A stretch of DNA of 64,000 bases, taken from assembly GCF_016839145.1 (NCBI RefSeq), contig NZ_CP069303.1:1364001-1428000 (forward strand), written 5' to 3'. Each line of letters begins with the position of its first letter. Position 1 is the first letter of the stretch. Below, piece by piece: positions 37,442 through 50,299 of the stretch. The notes below the pieces were generated by a model, which saw only the letters and a list, made by a program, of their open reading frames with translations, ran no database searches and had not been told where the DNA came from. A program made the translations under genes and the position numbers. Origin of the DNA: Shinella sp. PSBB067 (GTDB lineage: Bacteria > Pseudomonadota > Alphaproteobacteria > Rhizobiales > Rhizobiaceae).

Positions 37442-37849
37442 TCAAGCGTTCCCGGCGAACCATGCGGCGATGGCCGGCATGTTCTCCTCGAAGCCGCCGG
37501 GCAGGAAGACGTTGAGCAGGCCGACCCGCTCGTCCGTGCGGTTCTCGAAATCGTGCATCACACTGGCCGGGATGCGCACGAAGCTGCCGGCAGGCGCCTC
37601 GAGCCACGCCTCGCCGGCAAGGATGCTCGCCACGCCCGCAAGCACATAGAAGAGCTCGATATTTCCGGCATGGGAATGGGCGCCCGGCCCGGTCGTGCGC
37701 GGCTCCAGCCACCATTCGGAAACGCTGTAGGCGTTTTCGGTCTCGCCATGATCCGCCTTGAAGACCGCGTTCATGCGCCCGAGCGGATAGGCCCGCCCCT
37801 CGCCCGGCCGCAGGAAAAGCACATCCGCGACCGTCTTCTCGTTCCCCAT
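37442..37849 (-). CDS. Cupin-domain protein, 135 aa
   Basis: A single beta-barrel cupin. The first motif-like segment is PGAHSHAGNIELFYVLAGVASILAGE and the second region is GSFVRIPASVMHDFENRTDERV, with His residues suitable for a metal site. No enzyme activity can be assigned. AAGGAGG lies close upstream of the ATG. The stop is 6 bases from the convergent marC stop. Confidence 0.88.
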   Translation of the reverse strand: MGNEKTVADVLFLRPGEGRAYPLGRMNAVFKADHGETENAYSVSEWWLEPRTTGPGAHSHAGNIELFYVLAGVASILAGEAWLEAPAGSFVRIPASVMHDFENRTDERVGLLNVFLPGGFEENMPAIAAWFAGNA

Positions 37850-37896
37850 GGCGCGCCCTCCTTCCGGCAGCGTTGCCCCGCGGTGAGCGCCAGGAA

Positions 37897-37922
37897 AAAG
37901 ACCGGCGCCGGGGCCGGTCTTT
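37897..37922 (-). terminator. Terminator after ssb
   Basis: AAAGACCGGC (37897-37906) pairs with GCCGGTCTTT (37913-37922). On the minus strand the descending arm continues into TTTTTCC. It lies 7 bases past the ssb stop. Confidence 0.8.
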
Positions 37923-37929
37923 CATGTTC

Positions 37930-38442
37930 TCAGAACGGGATGTCGTCGTCCATGTCGCGCGAGAGCGAACCACCGCCTGAACGGCTGCCAGCACCGGCGC
38001 CGCCTGCGGCCGGGCGCGAACCATAGTCGTCGTAGCTCGGCGCGGCGCCGCCGAAATCACCGCTGCCACGGTTTGCCCCGCCGCCCTCGCCGCGGCCGTC
38101 GAGCATGGTCAGCGTCGAGTTGAAGCCCTGCAGCACGATTTCCGTCGTGTAACGGTCGTTGCCGGTCTGGTCCTGCCACTTGCGGGTCTGCAGCGCGCCT
38201 TCGATATAGAGCTTGGCGCCCTTCTTCACATATTGCTCGACGACCTTGCAAAGGCCCTCGTTGAAGACGACGACATTGTGCCATTCCGTCTTCTCGCGGC
38301 GCTCGCCGCTGTTGCGGTCGCGCCAGGTTTCGGAGGTGGCGATGCGCAGGTTGGCGATCGGCCGACCGTCCTGCGTGCGCCGGATTTCCGGGTCCGCTCC
38401 GACGTTCCCGATCAAGATCACCTTGTTGACGCTTCCAGCCAT
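37930..38442 (-). CDS. ssb: Single-stranded DNA-binding protein
   Basis: A 170-residue protein with an N-terminal OB fold (MAGSVNKVILIGNVGADPEIR; ETWRDRNSGERREKTEWHNVVVFNEGLC; YIEGALQTRKWQDQTGNDRYTTEIVLQGF), a glycine-rich linker, and the conserved acidic tip DMDDDIPF that docks repair and replication partners. The ATG at 38442 begins the standard family start. It is divergent from uvrA, and both share the LexA box at 38577-38591. Confidence 0.96.
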   Translation of the reverse strand: MAGSVNKVILIGNVGADPEIRRTQDGRPIANLRIATSETWRDRNSGERREKTEWHNVVVFNEGLCKVVEQYVKKGAKLYIEGALQTRKWQDQTGNDRYTTEIVLQGFNSTLTMLDGRGEGGGANRGSGDFGGAAPSYDDYGSRPAAGGAGAGSRSGGGSLSRDMDDDIPF

Positions 38443-38576
38443 ACCCGTATTTCCCGTTGTCGCACCGGGCGTCACGCCCGGTATCATTTCACTAGATGAA
38501 TGCGGCATCTTATCGGCTGCCGCGCGCCTGCGCCGCCCCGGACGTGGGATAATCCACAGATCAATTGCGAAATTTC

Positions 38577-38591
38577 GTTCTTTTTTTGTTC
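38577..38591. promoter_or_regulatory. LexA (SOS) box between ssb and uvrA
   Basis: GTTC (38577-38580), seven T residues, GTTC (38588-38591) is an exact alphaproteobacterial LexA site. It lies in the 288-base gap between divergent ssb and uvrA, both classic SOS genes, so both are probably LexA-repressed. Confidence 0.8.
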
Positions 38592-38730
38592 TAATAATTC
38601 CCTACACTCTTGTCAACCGAATCGGAAACGGGCACGGAATCTTCTGACCGCGCATGGACAGGCCCCAACCAATCCCTACATAGGAGCCGACCCCTTCTGC
38701 AATGCGCAACGACTTCTGACGCTGGACACA

Positions 38731-41645
<2,915 letters not shown>

Positions 41646-41649
<4 letters not shown>

Positions 41650-42035
41650 CGGCCGATGGCGAAACGGCCGCGCGTGCGGCGGTCGAGCGGCTGAGCCATC
41701 GCCCGTTGTCCAAGGACGCGGGGAGCGGCGATGAATTCGAGGACGACGCGCTGCCTGTCGGCTCGGAAACGGGCGAGCGCGCCGAGGGGCGCAAGGCCAT
41801 CGCCCTCCTCTTCGCGGGCCGGATGGCCAAGCCCCGGACGGTCCGCTGGGCCTGGGACAGGCCGGATGTCGCCACGGAAGGCGATGTCGCCTGGCTTTTC
41901 GCGGACGGAAACGCCCTGCCCGGCGAGAACGGTGGCGAGAGCGCCGTTCCCTATCGGCTTTCCGGCGTGCGCCGCCGCCGCGGCGACACCTGGCGATGGC
42001 GGCTGTTTCACGGGCCGGAGCCCGCCGCCGGCTGA
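41646..42035 (+). CDS. NTF2/SnoaL-like hypothetical protein, 129 aa
   Basis: The second half (about 50-129) looks like the end of an NTF2-like (SnoaL/DUF4440) domain: [24 protein letters not shown] then [27 protein letters not shown]. The first 45 residues are low-complexity and poor in family features. The ATG overlaps the uvrA stop by four bases, so it is translated with uvrA and shares its SOS control. The function is unknown; a link to repair is only suggested by this coupling. Confidence 0.65.
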
Positions 42036-42079
42036 AGCGTTCCATCAAGCTGGTTGTACCGGCCATTCAGGAGGAGACC

Positions 42080-42883
42080 ATGAGCACATCCGGCACCATC
42101 AGAACCGGCATCGGCGGCTGGACCTTCGAGCCCTGGGAGGGAAGATTCTATCCGGAGAAGCTGCCGAAGAAGCGGCAGCTCGAATTCGCCAGCCGCGAGC
42201 TTTCGGCCATCGAGGTCAACGGCACCTATTACGGCTCACAGAAGCCGGAGACCTTTGCCAAATGGGCGTCCGAGGTGCCCGATGGGTTCATCTTCTCGCT
42301 CAAGGCGAGCCGCTTCACGACGAACCGCAAGGTGCTGGCCGACGGCGGCGAGTCGGTGGAGAAATTCCTGACGCAGGGACTGACCGAGCTCGGCGACCAT
42401 CTCGGCCCGATCCTCTGGCAGTTCCCGCCGACGAAGAAGTTCGAGCCCGACGATTTCGAGGGCTTCCTGAAGCTCTTGCCGGAAACGCTGGACGGGCTCA
42501 AGCTGAAGCACGCGCTCGAAGTGCGCCATGACAGCTTCAAGGTGCCGGAATTCGCCGCGCTTGCCCGCAGGCACAAGATGGCGATCGTCTATGCGCAGCA
42601 TGCGGACTATCCCGAGATCGCCGACGTGACGGCGGATTTCGTCTATGCCCGCCTGCAAAGGGGCTCGGACGACATCGAGACCTGCTATCCGGAAAAGGCG
42701 CTGGACGAATGGGCCGGGCGACTGAAGGATTGGGCGGCCGGTGGCGAGCCGTCCGACCTGCCGAAGGTCGATCCGGGCACCAAACCCGCCAGGGCGGCCC
42801 GCGACGTCTTTGCCTTCTTCATCACCTCGGGCAAGGTGAATGCACCGAACGGCGCGCGGGAACTGAAGAAGCGGACGGGCTGA
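42080..42883 (+). CDS. DUF72 family protein
   Basis: A 267-residue TIM-barrel-like protein of the DUF72/YecE family. Signatures: TGIGGWTFEPWEGRFYPEKLPKKRQLEFASRELSAIEVNGTYYG; FSLKASRFTTN; GPILWQFPPTKKF; and VYARLQRG near the C-terminus. The biochemical role is unknown. GGAGGAG precedes the ATG at 42080, so the longer frame from 41996 is not used. It follows the uvrA-NTF2-like pair by 44 bases and may be part of the same transcript. Confidence 0.9.
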   Translation: MSTSGTIRTGIGGWTFEPWEGRFYPEKLPKKRQLEFASRELSAIEVNGTYYGSQKPETFAKWASEVPDGFIFSLKASRFTTNRKVLADGGESVEKFLTQGLTELGDHLGPILWQFPPTKKFEPDDFEGFLKLLPETLDGLKLKHALEVRHDSFKVPEFAALARRHKMAIVYAQHADYPEIADVTADFVYARLQRGSDDIETCYPEKALDEWAGRLKDWAAGGEPSDLPKVDPGTKPARAARDVFAFFITSGKVNAPNGARELKKRTG

Positions 42884-42913
42884 AGTCGGCTCGTCTCGAC
42901 CGCGCCAGCCCGC

Positions 42914-44401
42914 TCACTCCTGCGGCCATGGCGGAATGGCGCGGGGCAGGTCCTCCGCCGTCAGCCCTTCGCCCGCGATGCGCCCGGCCTCGCCATGGCG
43001 CCACACGGCGCCGGCCGCCGCCTCGAACGCCGGCATCCCCTGTGCGAGATGGGCGCCGACGATACCCGCGAGCACATCGCCCGAGCCCGCGGTCGCAAGC
43101 CACGGCGGCGCGTTCTCGTTGACCAGCACGCGTCCGTCCGGCGCGGCGATAACCGTATCGGCTCCCTTGAGGATCACGGCCGCATTGGCCCGCGCGGCCG
43201 CTTGCTGCGCGCGTTCAATCTTCGAAAGCGCCTTGTCGCCGGCAAGGTCGGGGAAAAGCCGGGCAAATTCGCCGTCGTGCGGCGTCAGGACCAGCCGCGC
43301 GGGTCCGTCCGCAAAGAGCCGGAAGAGCATGTCCGCATCGTCGCGGAACGCACTGATGCCGTCGGCGTCGAGCACGAGGTGACGGCCTTTTTCGGCGAGG
43401 AGGCGCACATGGCGCCGCGCCTTGTCCGCATGCCCGAAGCCGGGACCGAGGACGAAGGTTTTCAACCGCTCGTCCTCCAGCAGGGCCGCGAGGTCCGCCT
43501 CCCCATCCACGCATTTCAGCATCACGCCGGTCAGGTGGGCGGCGTTGGCGGAAAGCGCGTCGGCCGGCGAAAGCAGCGTGACGAGGCCGGCCCCCGCGCG
43601 AAGGCCTGCCGCGGCGGAAAGGCGGGCCGCGCCGGTGGCGGTCGCGGGGCCACAGAAGACGGCGAGATGCCCGCGCATATATTTGTGCGTCTCGCCCGTC
43701 TGCGCCGGCAGCGCGATACGCCAGACGGCGGGTGCGTTCACCCGCATGTGGCCGGCATGCCCGGCGAGAATGCGGGCGGGAATGCCGATGTCGAAGACCT
43801 CCACCGCGCCAGCCAGCGCCTTGCCGGGCAGGAGCAGATGGCCCGGCTTGCGGCACATGAAGGTGACGGTCGCCACGGCCTCGAAGGCCGCGCCCCTCAC
43901 CTTGCCCGTCCGGCCATCGACGCCGGACGGCAGGTCGACCGCCAGAACGGGCAATGCGTTGCCGCGCACGGCAGCGATCACCCGGGCGGCCTCCTCCGGC
44001 AGGTCGCGGGCAAGGCCCGCGCCGAACAGCGCGTCGATGACGACGTCGCCCGCCCGCGGGGCATAGTCCGAAAGCGGCGCCACATCGCCCTCGAATCTCC
44101 CACGGGCCGTCGCCGCGTCGCCTTTCAGGGATAGAGGGTCGCCAAGGGCATAAAGGGCAATGTCGGCGCCCGCCGCCTGCAGGGCGCGCGCGGCGACATA
44201 GCCGTCGCCGCCGTTGTTTCCCGGCCCGCAGAGGACGGCGAAGCGCCGGGCGCCCGGAAAGCGGCGCAGCGCAGCCGCCGCGACCGCCTGCCCCGCCCGC
44301 TCCATGAGGCCGTAGCCCGACAGGCCCGATGCCGCAGCGGCGCGGTCGATGCGTCCCATGTCCTCGGGCGTGATGATCAGCGTGTCGATTTGCCTGTGCA
44401 T
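42914..44401 (-). CDS. nnr: Bifunctional NAD(P)H-hydrate epimerase / ADP-dependent NAD(P)H-hydrate dehydratase
   Basis: A 495-residue repair enzyme for damaged NAD(P)HX. The N-terminal YjeF_N epimerase (about 1-210) has GYGLMERAGQAV, VLCGPGNNGGDGYVAARAL and DALFGAGLARDL. The C-terminal ribokinase-like dehydratase (about 225-490) has GHLAVFCGPATATGAARLSA, VLGPGFGHADKAR, VLDADGISAF, LTPHDGEFARLF and ATAGSGDVLAGIVGAHLAQG. The start is uncertain: the ATG at 44401 has GGTGA five bases upstream, and the in-frame ATG at 44413 is possible. It is divergent from glnB. Confidence 0.93.
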   Translation of the reverse strand: MHRQIDTLIITPEDMGRIDRAAAASGLSGYGLMERAGQAVAAAALRRFPGARRFAVLCGPGNNGGDGYVAARALQAAGADIALYALGDPLSLKGDAATARGRFEGDVAPLSDYAPRAGDVVIDALFGAGLARDLPEEAARVIAAVRGNALPVLAVDLPSGVDGRTGKVRGAAFEAVATVTFMCRKPGHLLLPGKALAGAVEVFDIGIPARILAGHAGHMRVNAPAVWRIALPAQTGETHKYMRGHLAVFCGPATATGAARLSAAAGLRAGAGLVTLLSPADALSANAAHLTGVMLKCVDGEADLAALLEDERLKTFVLGPGFGHADKARRHVRLLAEKGRHLVLDADGISAFRDDADMLFRLFADGPARLVLTPHDGEFARLFPDLAGDKALSKIERAQQAAARANAAVILKGADTVIAAPDGRVLVNENAPPWLATAGSGDVLAGIVGAHLAQGMPAFEAAAGAVWRHGEAGRIAGEGLTAEDLPRAIPPWPQE

Positions 44402-45108
<707 letters not shown>

Positions 45109-45167
45109 TCCCGCCTGGCCGTCCGGCCAAGGCGTTCATCTCGTCATCACACACAGGAACCAGACTA

Positions 45168-46577
45168 ATGACGACTGCCAATGACATCCTCAAGCAAATC
45201 AAGGAAAACGACGTAAAGTTCGTCGACCTGCGCTTCACCGACCCGCGTGGCAAGATGCATCACGTCACGATGGACGTCGGCTGCGTCGATGAAGACATGT
45301 TCGCCGATGGCGTCATGTTCGACGGTTCCTCGATCGGCGGCTGGAAGGCGATCAACGAATCCGACATGGTGCTGATGCCCGACCCGGCGACGGTTCACAT
45401 GGACCCGTTCTTCGCCCAGTCCACCATGGTCGTGATGTGCGACATCCTCGACCCGGTCTCCGGCGAATCCTACAACCGCGACCCGCGCGGCACCGCCAAG
45501 AAGGCTGAAGCCTACCTCAAGGCCTCGGGCATCGGCGACACCGTCTATGCAGGCCCCGAGCCGGAATTCTTCGTCTTCGACGATGTCAAGTACAAGGCCG
45601 ACCCGTACAACACCGGCTTCAAGCTCGATTCTTCCGAACTGCCGTCCAACGACGACACCGACTACGAGACCGGCAACCTCGGCCACCGTCCGCGCGTCAA
45701 GGGCGGCTACTTCCCGGTTCCCCCGGTCGACAGCTGCCAGGACATGCGCTCGGAGATGCTGACCGTCCTCACCGAGATGGGCGTCACCGTCGAGAAGCAG
45801 CACCATGAAGTGGCGGCCGCCCAGCACGAGCTCGGCGTCAAGTTCGACACCCTCGTGCGCAGCGCCGACAAGGTGCAGATCTACAAGTACGTCGTGCACC
45901 AGGTCGCCAACGCCTACGGCAAGACGGCGACCTTCATGCCGAAGCCGATCTTCGGCGACAACGGCTCGGGCATGCACGTCCACCTGTCGATCTGGAAGGA
46001 CACCAAGCCGACCTTCGCGGGCGACGAATATGCCGGCCTGTCTGAGACCTGCCTCTACTTCATCGGCGGCATCATCAAGCATGCCAAGGCGATCAACGCC
46101 TTCACCAACCCGACGACGAACTCCTACAAGCGTCTCGTCCCGGGTTATGAAGCGCCGGTCCTGCTCGCCTATTCGGCCCGCAACCGTTCGGCCTCGTGCC
46201 GCATTCCATTCGGCACCGGTCCGAAGTCCAAGCGCGTCGAGATCCGCTTCCCCGACCCGCTCGGCAACCCCTATCTCGGCTTCGCCTCCATGCTGATGGC
46301 CGGCCTCGACGGCATCAAGAACAAGATCCATCCCGGCAAGGCCATGGACAAGGACCTTTACGACCTGCCGCCGAAGGAACTGAAGAAGATCCCGACCGTC
46401 TGCGGCTCGCTGCGCGAGGCCCTCGAAAGCCTCGACAAGGACCGCAAGTTCCTGACCGCCGGCGGCGTCTTCGACGACGACCAGATCGATTCCTACATCG
46501 AGCTGAAGATGGCGGAAGTCATGCGCTTCGAAATGACCCCGCATCCGGTCGAGTTCGACATGTACTACTCCGCCTGA
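45168..46577 (+). CDS. glnA: Glutamine synthetase type I
   Basis: A 469-residue dodecameric enzyme making glutamine from glutamate and ammonia. It has the GS beta-grasp ([19 protein letters not shown]), the ATP/metal segment [19 protein letters not shown], the [13 protein letters not shown] active-site block and RSASCRIP. The adenylylation tyrosine is Tyr398 in [12 protein letters not shown], so activity is controlled through GlnE and the P-II protein encoded upstream. Confidence 0.97.
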   Translation: MTTANDILKQIKENDVKFVDLRFTDPRGKMHHVTMDVGCVDEDMFADGVMFDGSSIGGWKAINESDMVLMPDPATVHMDPFFAQSTMVVMCDILDPVSGESYNRDPRGTAKKAEAYLKASGIGDTVYAGPEPEFFVFDDVKYKADPYNTGFKLDSSELPSNDDTDYETGNLGHRPRVKGGYFPVPPVDSCQDMRSEMLTVLTEMGVTVEKQHHEVAAAQHELGVKFDTLVRSADKVQIYKYVVHQVANAYGKTATFMPKPIFGDNGSGMHVHLSIWKDTKPTFAGDEYAGLSETCLYFIGGIIKHAKAINAFTNPTTNSYKRLVPGYEAPVLLAYSARNRSASCRIPFGTGPKSKRVEIRFPDPLGNPYLGFASMLMAGLDGIKNKIHPGKAMDKDLYDLPPKELKKIPTVCGSLREALESLDKDRKFLTAGGVFDDDQIDSYIELKMAEVMRFEMTPHPVEFDMYYSA

Positions 46578-46588
46578 CCGGCGGCACT

Positions 46589-46650
46589 GCCTCCCGTCTT
46601 CGGGCGGGAGGCGCTCCATACGAAAAACCCGGCCGATGGCCGGGTTTTTT
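46589..46650. terminator. Terminator(s) between glnA and the convergent TAXI gene
   Basis: A hairpin GCCTCCCG/CGGGAGGC (46589-46612) is followed by a strong terminator (46623-46650): AAAAACCCGGCC, loop GATG, GGCCGGGTTTTTT-type arm. The A- and T-runs make it usable on both strands. A 27-base copy of the second hairpin recurs at 49352-49378. Confidence 0.9.
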
Positions 46651-46680
46651 GCTTTCTGTCGATGGCAGGACGTCGCGGCG

Positions 46681-47715
46681 TTACTGCTGGAGCCGCTGCT
46701 TGAGAAGGTTCAGATACTCCTCGTTCGAATCGTCCGCCCCGCCTGCGGCATTTCCCGCGGCCGGCTTGCAGGAGGGCTTGTAGTCCAGCGCCATGCCGGC
46801 CTTCACGCAGACGCCGACCTGCCAGCCGGGCGGCAGCGCGGTCAGGTCCACCGTCTTCCATTTCGGGTGCCCGGTCGTCTTCAGCTTGTCGAGACCGCCG
46901 ATGATGAGGCTCGAGAAGTCCGCGACCGTCTTGCAGCTATCGCGATGATAGGCGTTGCGCTTGACGTCGTAGTCGTAGGTCATCATCACGGCCTTCACGG
47001 CGATGAGATCGACCGGCTCGTCCTGGAACGAATAGGTGCCCGCCTCGATGCGCGAGGGCGTATAGGTCGCCAGCAGCGGCGCCTCGGTGATCGGCAGGAG
47101 ATGGAATTTCGCCTTGTCGATCGCCTCGCCGGTGAAGAGGGCGGCGGGGGCGCCCGCGACATAGAAGAAGGCGTCGATCTCGCCGGAGAGCAGCTTCGGC
47201 AGCGCCTCGTCCGGGTTGATGTCCATGCGTTCGCCGGCCTTGACCTGGAGGATGTCCATGATCAGCGTGGCGGTGAGGAAGGTGCCGCTGTCCTTCTTGC
47301 CGACGGCGACCTTTCTGCCCGCGAGGTCCTTCACGCTTGCGATGTCCCTGCGGGCCAGCACATGGATTTCCTCGTTGTAGAGCGGGAACATGATGCGCAC
47401 GCCCTTCACCGCCTTCTGCACCTCGGGATCGTTCGCCTCGAAGGTCTTGAGGTATTCGAGCACGTCGCTCTGCACGATGCCGAACTGCGTGTTGCGCCGG
47501 TTGCGCACGCCGACGAAGTTTTCGAGCGAGCCGGCGCTTTCGACGACATTGAGCTTAAGCCCGCATTCGGCGCCGAGCGCGGCGATGTCCCGGCCGATCT
47601 TGATGTAGGTGCCCTGCGGGCCGCCGGTCATGATATTGCGCTCGAATTCCTGCGCCGGGGCTCCGCCCGCCGAAAACGCAAGGCCGAGCACGGCCGCCAG
47701 AACAGATCGCTTCAT
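46681..47715 (-). CDS. TAXI-family TRAP transporter solute-binding protein
   Basis: A 344-residue exported binding protein with a signal peptide (MKRSVLAAVLGLAFSAGGAPA), then the TAXI fold (IMTGGPQGTYIKIGRDIAAL; AGSLENFVGVRNRRNTQFGIVQSDV; GRKVAVGKKDSGTFLTATLIMDIL). TAXI proteins feed TRAP carriers with small carboxylates or amino acids. No TRAP membrane subunit is nearby, so it works with a distant partner or alone. GGAAGGAG lies 7 bases upstream of the ATG at 47715, which excludes the longer frame. Confidence 0.9.
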   Translation of the reverse strand: MKRSVLAAVLGLAFSAGGAPAQEFERNIMTGGPQGTYIKIGRDIAALGAECGLKLNVVESAGSLENFVGVRNRRNTQFGIVQSDVLEYLKTFEANDPEVQKAVKGVRIMFPLYNEEIHVLARRDIASVKDLAGRKVAVGKKDSGTFLTATLIMDILQVKAGERMDINPDEALPKLLSGEIDAFFYVAGAPAALFTGEAIDKAKFHLLPITEAPLLATYTPSRIEAGTYSFQDEPVDLIAVKAVMMTYDYDVKRNAYHRDSCKTVADFSSLIIGGLDKLKTTGHPKWKTVDLTALPPGWQVGVCVKAGMALDYKPSCKPAAGNAAGGADDSNEEYLNLLKQRLQQ

Positions 47716-47815
47716 CCAAATCTCCTTCCCTTGGGCAATGCCGGGCACATGCATGGAACGGTCCTGCGCCCGCAGTTGCGTGAATACGAAGCCCTGCGGC
47801 AAGGTCGCCGCAGGA

Positions 47816-48910
47816 CTAGCAGTCGCTGTCGAGCCCGCGCATCAGGTTCCTGAGCGTCAGCACCGGCACGCGCTTGAAGACGCCGCCGAGCGCGTTGGTG
47901 ACGCATTCGCCGGAAACCAGCGCGCGCTCCAGTTGGTCGCGCTGGACGCTTGTCAGGCGGTCGAGGCCGGGCGTGTCGCGCATCGCCTGGGTTACCTCCG
48001 ATGCATTGCGCGGATTGCGACCGTCCGGGGCATCGTCGCGCGCCGGACCCTTGCCGCCGTCCTCCGGCGCTTTCGGCTGCGCGCGCGCCGCGGCTTCGAG
48101 GATATCGATCCGCGCTGCAAGCGAAGCGTTGCGGGCGGCAAGCGCGGCGACCTCGCGTTCCTTGCTGGCAAGCGCGTCGCGCAGCGCCGGCAGGTCCTTC
48201 GTCCGCATCGCCTGTTCGGCGCGGCGGGCGTCCTCCAGCTGCCGGCGCAGCGTGGCGGATTCGGCCTCCAGGCGCTCGGTCTCGGCGCTCTGCGCACTGT
48301 CCTGCTGGCCGCGCGCCTGGTCCAGCGCCTTTTCCAGCCGTGCGATCTGGTCGGTGACGAGGGAAAGCTGGCGTTCCCGGTCCTGCGTCGCCTCTTCCGC
48401 CCGCTTCCGGCGGGCCTCCGCATCCGCGGTGCGTTGCGTCGCTTGTTCCAGCTCTTTCTTCAATCCCGGAACGACGTCCCTTGTCAGCCGCGCGTTCTCG
48501 GCGGCGACGATCGTCGTATCCGACGTGCCGGCATCGTCGCGCAAGGTTTCGATCTGCCGCTTGAGCGTGCCGTTCTCCTGCGCCGCGGCCTCCGCCTGCC
48601 GGCTGCTTTCCGCGATCTGTGCGGCGCGGGCGTCGAGCTCGCGCGCAAGCTCGGCGATACGCTTGTCCCGCGCATCGATTTCACTGGAGGAGGCCGCGCC
48701 GTCCATCGTGCGGAAAGCGCCGTAGCCGGCCGCACCGCCGAGCGCCAGGCTGACGATGGAGGCGAACAGGATGCCGGCCAGTCCGGATCCGCCGCTTGCC
48801 GTCGTTCCGTTGCCGCTCCTGCCCCACTGATTGTTCATGCCGTCCGATCCGCCCGAGCCATCTTTCTTCGAGGTACGCCGAAACGGTTTGGGGCGCAAGC
48901 GCCACCCCAT
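47816..48910 (-). CDS. Membrane-anchored coiled-coil protein, 364 aa
   Basis: A short basic N-terminus is followed by one transmembrane helix (about 44-66, LAGILFASIVSLALGGAAGYGAF), then about 200 residues of Ala/Glu/Arg-rich heptad sequence (a long coiled coil), a Pro/Gly-rich linker, and a ~60-residue C-terminal domain (SEVTQAMRDTPGLDRLTSVQRDQLERALVSGECV... ending DSDC) with two cysteines. The coiled coil is probably periplasmic. It has no recognised family. The start may be the ATG at 48838 (MNNQWGR) instead. It is divergent from hspQ. Confidence 0.7.
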   Translation of the reverse strand: MGWRLRPKPFRRTSKKDGSGGSDGMNNQWGRSGNGTTASGGSGLAGILFASIVSLALGGAAGYGAFRTMDGAASSSEIDARDKRIAELARELDARAAQIAESSRQAEAAAQENGTLKRQIETLRDDAGTSDTTIVAAENARLTRDVVPGLKKELEQATQRTADAEARRKRAEEATQDRERQLSLVTDQIARLEKALDQARGQQDSAQSAETERLEAESATLRRQLEDARRAEQAMRTKDLPALRDALASKEREVAALAARNASLAARIDILEAAARAQPKAPEDGGKGPARDDAPDGRNPRNASEVTQAMRDTPGLDRLTSVQRDQLERALVSGECVTNALGGVFKRVPVLTLRNLMRGLDSDC

Positions 48911-48991
48911 CGCGGCGCAAACGCGGATGGCGACGGAACTATTGATGTTTCAGCGAAATTACCCAAATATAGGAGGAAAGGTAGGTACGCC

Positions 48992-49324
48992 ATGAAGATG
49001 CGTGACGCAAAATTTGCCATCGGCGACGTGGTCCGCCACCGGGTTTTCCCCTTCCGTGGCGTGGTCTTCGACGTCGATCCTGAATTCGCCAACACCGAAG
49101 AGTGGTGGAATTCCATTCCGGCCGAGATCCGGCCGTCGCGGGATCAGCCCTTCTACCATCTCTTCGCGGAGAACGAGGACACGGAATATGTCGCTTATGT
49201 CTCCGAGCAGAACCTCGTTGCGGACGACAGCGGTCAGCCGATCCGTCACCCGCAGGTCCGCGCCCTGATGGACGTGGACCAGGGGCACTATCGCTGGAAG
49301 GAGCAGAGCGGCATCTTCCACTGA
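48992..49324 (+). CDS. hspQ: Heat shock protein HspQ
   Basis: A 110-residue protein of the HspQ/YccV-like family: AKFAIGDVVRHRVFPFRGVVFDVDPEFANTEEWW, then QPFYHLFAENEDTEYVAYVSEQNLV and QGHYRW. In E. coli HspQ is a substrate and activator of Lon protease and binds hemimethylated DNA. A strong AGGAGGAAAGG precedes the ATG at 48992, and the long upstream frame is not coding. A terminator follows 27 bases after the stop. Confidence 0.95.
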   Translation: MKMRDAKFAIGDVVRHRVFPFRGVVFDVDPEFANTEEWWNSIPAEIRPSRDQPFYHLFAENEDTEYVAYVSEQNLVADDSGQPIRHPQVRALMDVDQGHYRWKEQSGIFH

Positions 49325-49351
49325 TCCGCAAAAGCCCGATCAAAGGCAATA

Positions 49352-49378
49352 AAAAACCCGGCCGATGGCCGGGTTTTT
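49352..49378. terminator. Bidirectional terminator between hspQ and ialB-like gene
   Basis: A perfect hairpin AAAAACCCGGCC-GATG-GGCCGGGTTTTT-type structure, identical over 27 bases to 46623-46649. It separates the convergent hspQ and IalB-family genes. Confidence 0.9.
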
Positions 49379-49398
49379 CGCATCTGATGGCGGGCCGC

Positions 49399-50022
49399 TT
49401 ACTGGCTCTTGGCAGCCTTCTGGGCATCTTCGAGCTTCTTGCGGGCTTCCTCGGCCTTCTTCTGCATTTCTTCCTGCAGCAGGCGCTGGCGCTCTTCGAG
49501 CTGCGACTGCTCGATCGGTTCGCCGTCGAACACGCCGGTGAAGCCTTCGAGCGAGATTTTGATCGGGTTCGGCGCGCGCTGGAAGTTGACCGAGGTCAGT
49601 ACCAGTTCGCCGCCCTTCTTCAGGCTAGCGAGGACCTGGTCGGTGAGCGGTACTTCCGCGACGCACTTGTCCGGCATGCAGATGGCGTAGTCGAGCTTCT
49701 GCGCCTTGCCGCCGTCGATCTGCATCTGGACGCCGACCGGGATGAGGCGGGCGCTCGGCACCGAGACCTGCATGATCTTGCGGTTGGTCTTGCCGCTGAC
49801 GGTGATGAGGCCGATGGCGGTGATGAGCTGGCCGCTGGTGGCGGTCAGAAGGTTCTGCACGATGCAGACGTCGTTGTCTTCCTGCTTGGTGCAGACCTTG
49901 AACCAGCCCTTCGGCGGAGCGGCCTGCTGAGCGAGCGATGCCGACGGAGCCGCCGCCAGGGCGACCGAGGCGGCAAAGGCGGAAAGCACGGTCCGCTTGA
50001 TGAGATTCGATGTGAAGATCAT
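49399..50022 (-). CDS. Invasion-associated locus B (IalB) family protein
   Basis: A 207-residue exported protein with a signal peptide (about 1-30, ending ASLAQ). The IalB domain follows, with the Cys-containing segments WFKVCTKQEDNDVCIVQ and DYAICMPDKCVAEVPL, likely disulfides. A C-terminal charged coiled-coil tail runs EERQRLLQEEMQKKAEEARKK. Named from Bartonella, where IalB is linked to erythrocyte invasion; in free-living rhizobia it is a general periplasmic protein of unclear role. The ATG at 50022 gives the signal peptide; the earlier start at 50076 lies outside it. Confidence 0.9.
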   Translation of the reverse strand: MIFTSNLIKRTVLSAFAASVALAAAPSASLAQQAAPPKGWFKVCTKQEDNDVCIVQNLLTATSGQLITAIGLITVSGKTNRKIMQVSVPSARLIPVGVQMQIDGGKAQKLDYAICMPDKCVAEVPLTDQVLASLKKGGELVLTSVNFQRAPNPIKISLEGFTGVFDGEPIEQSQLEERQRLLQEEMQKKAEEARKKLEDAQKAAKSQ

Positions 50023-50299
50023 GACGAGTTCGGTCTCCTGAAAATCCGGTGCCGGAGCGACAGCGCCCCTCCGCAAGGCCCCTCTCGGGCGTTTTGGTCA
50101 GCCGTGCGCTCTCCTGTCGGCGAAATGAGGCATTTGCATGACCCGCTTCGGCGTATCCTGTTACAATGGGCCGCGGCGGATATCCAGCCTTTCCTTGCGA
50201 AAATCCCGCGCGGCTTCTATTTCCGCGCTACCACGGTTCCGTCCACTTCGAGGCGGCTATAATGCATGAGAATCATCCGGCCCTGACGAGGAGATCCCG

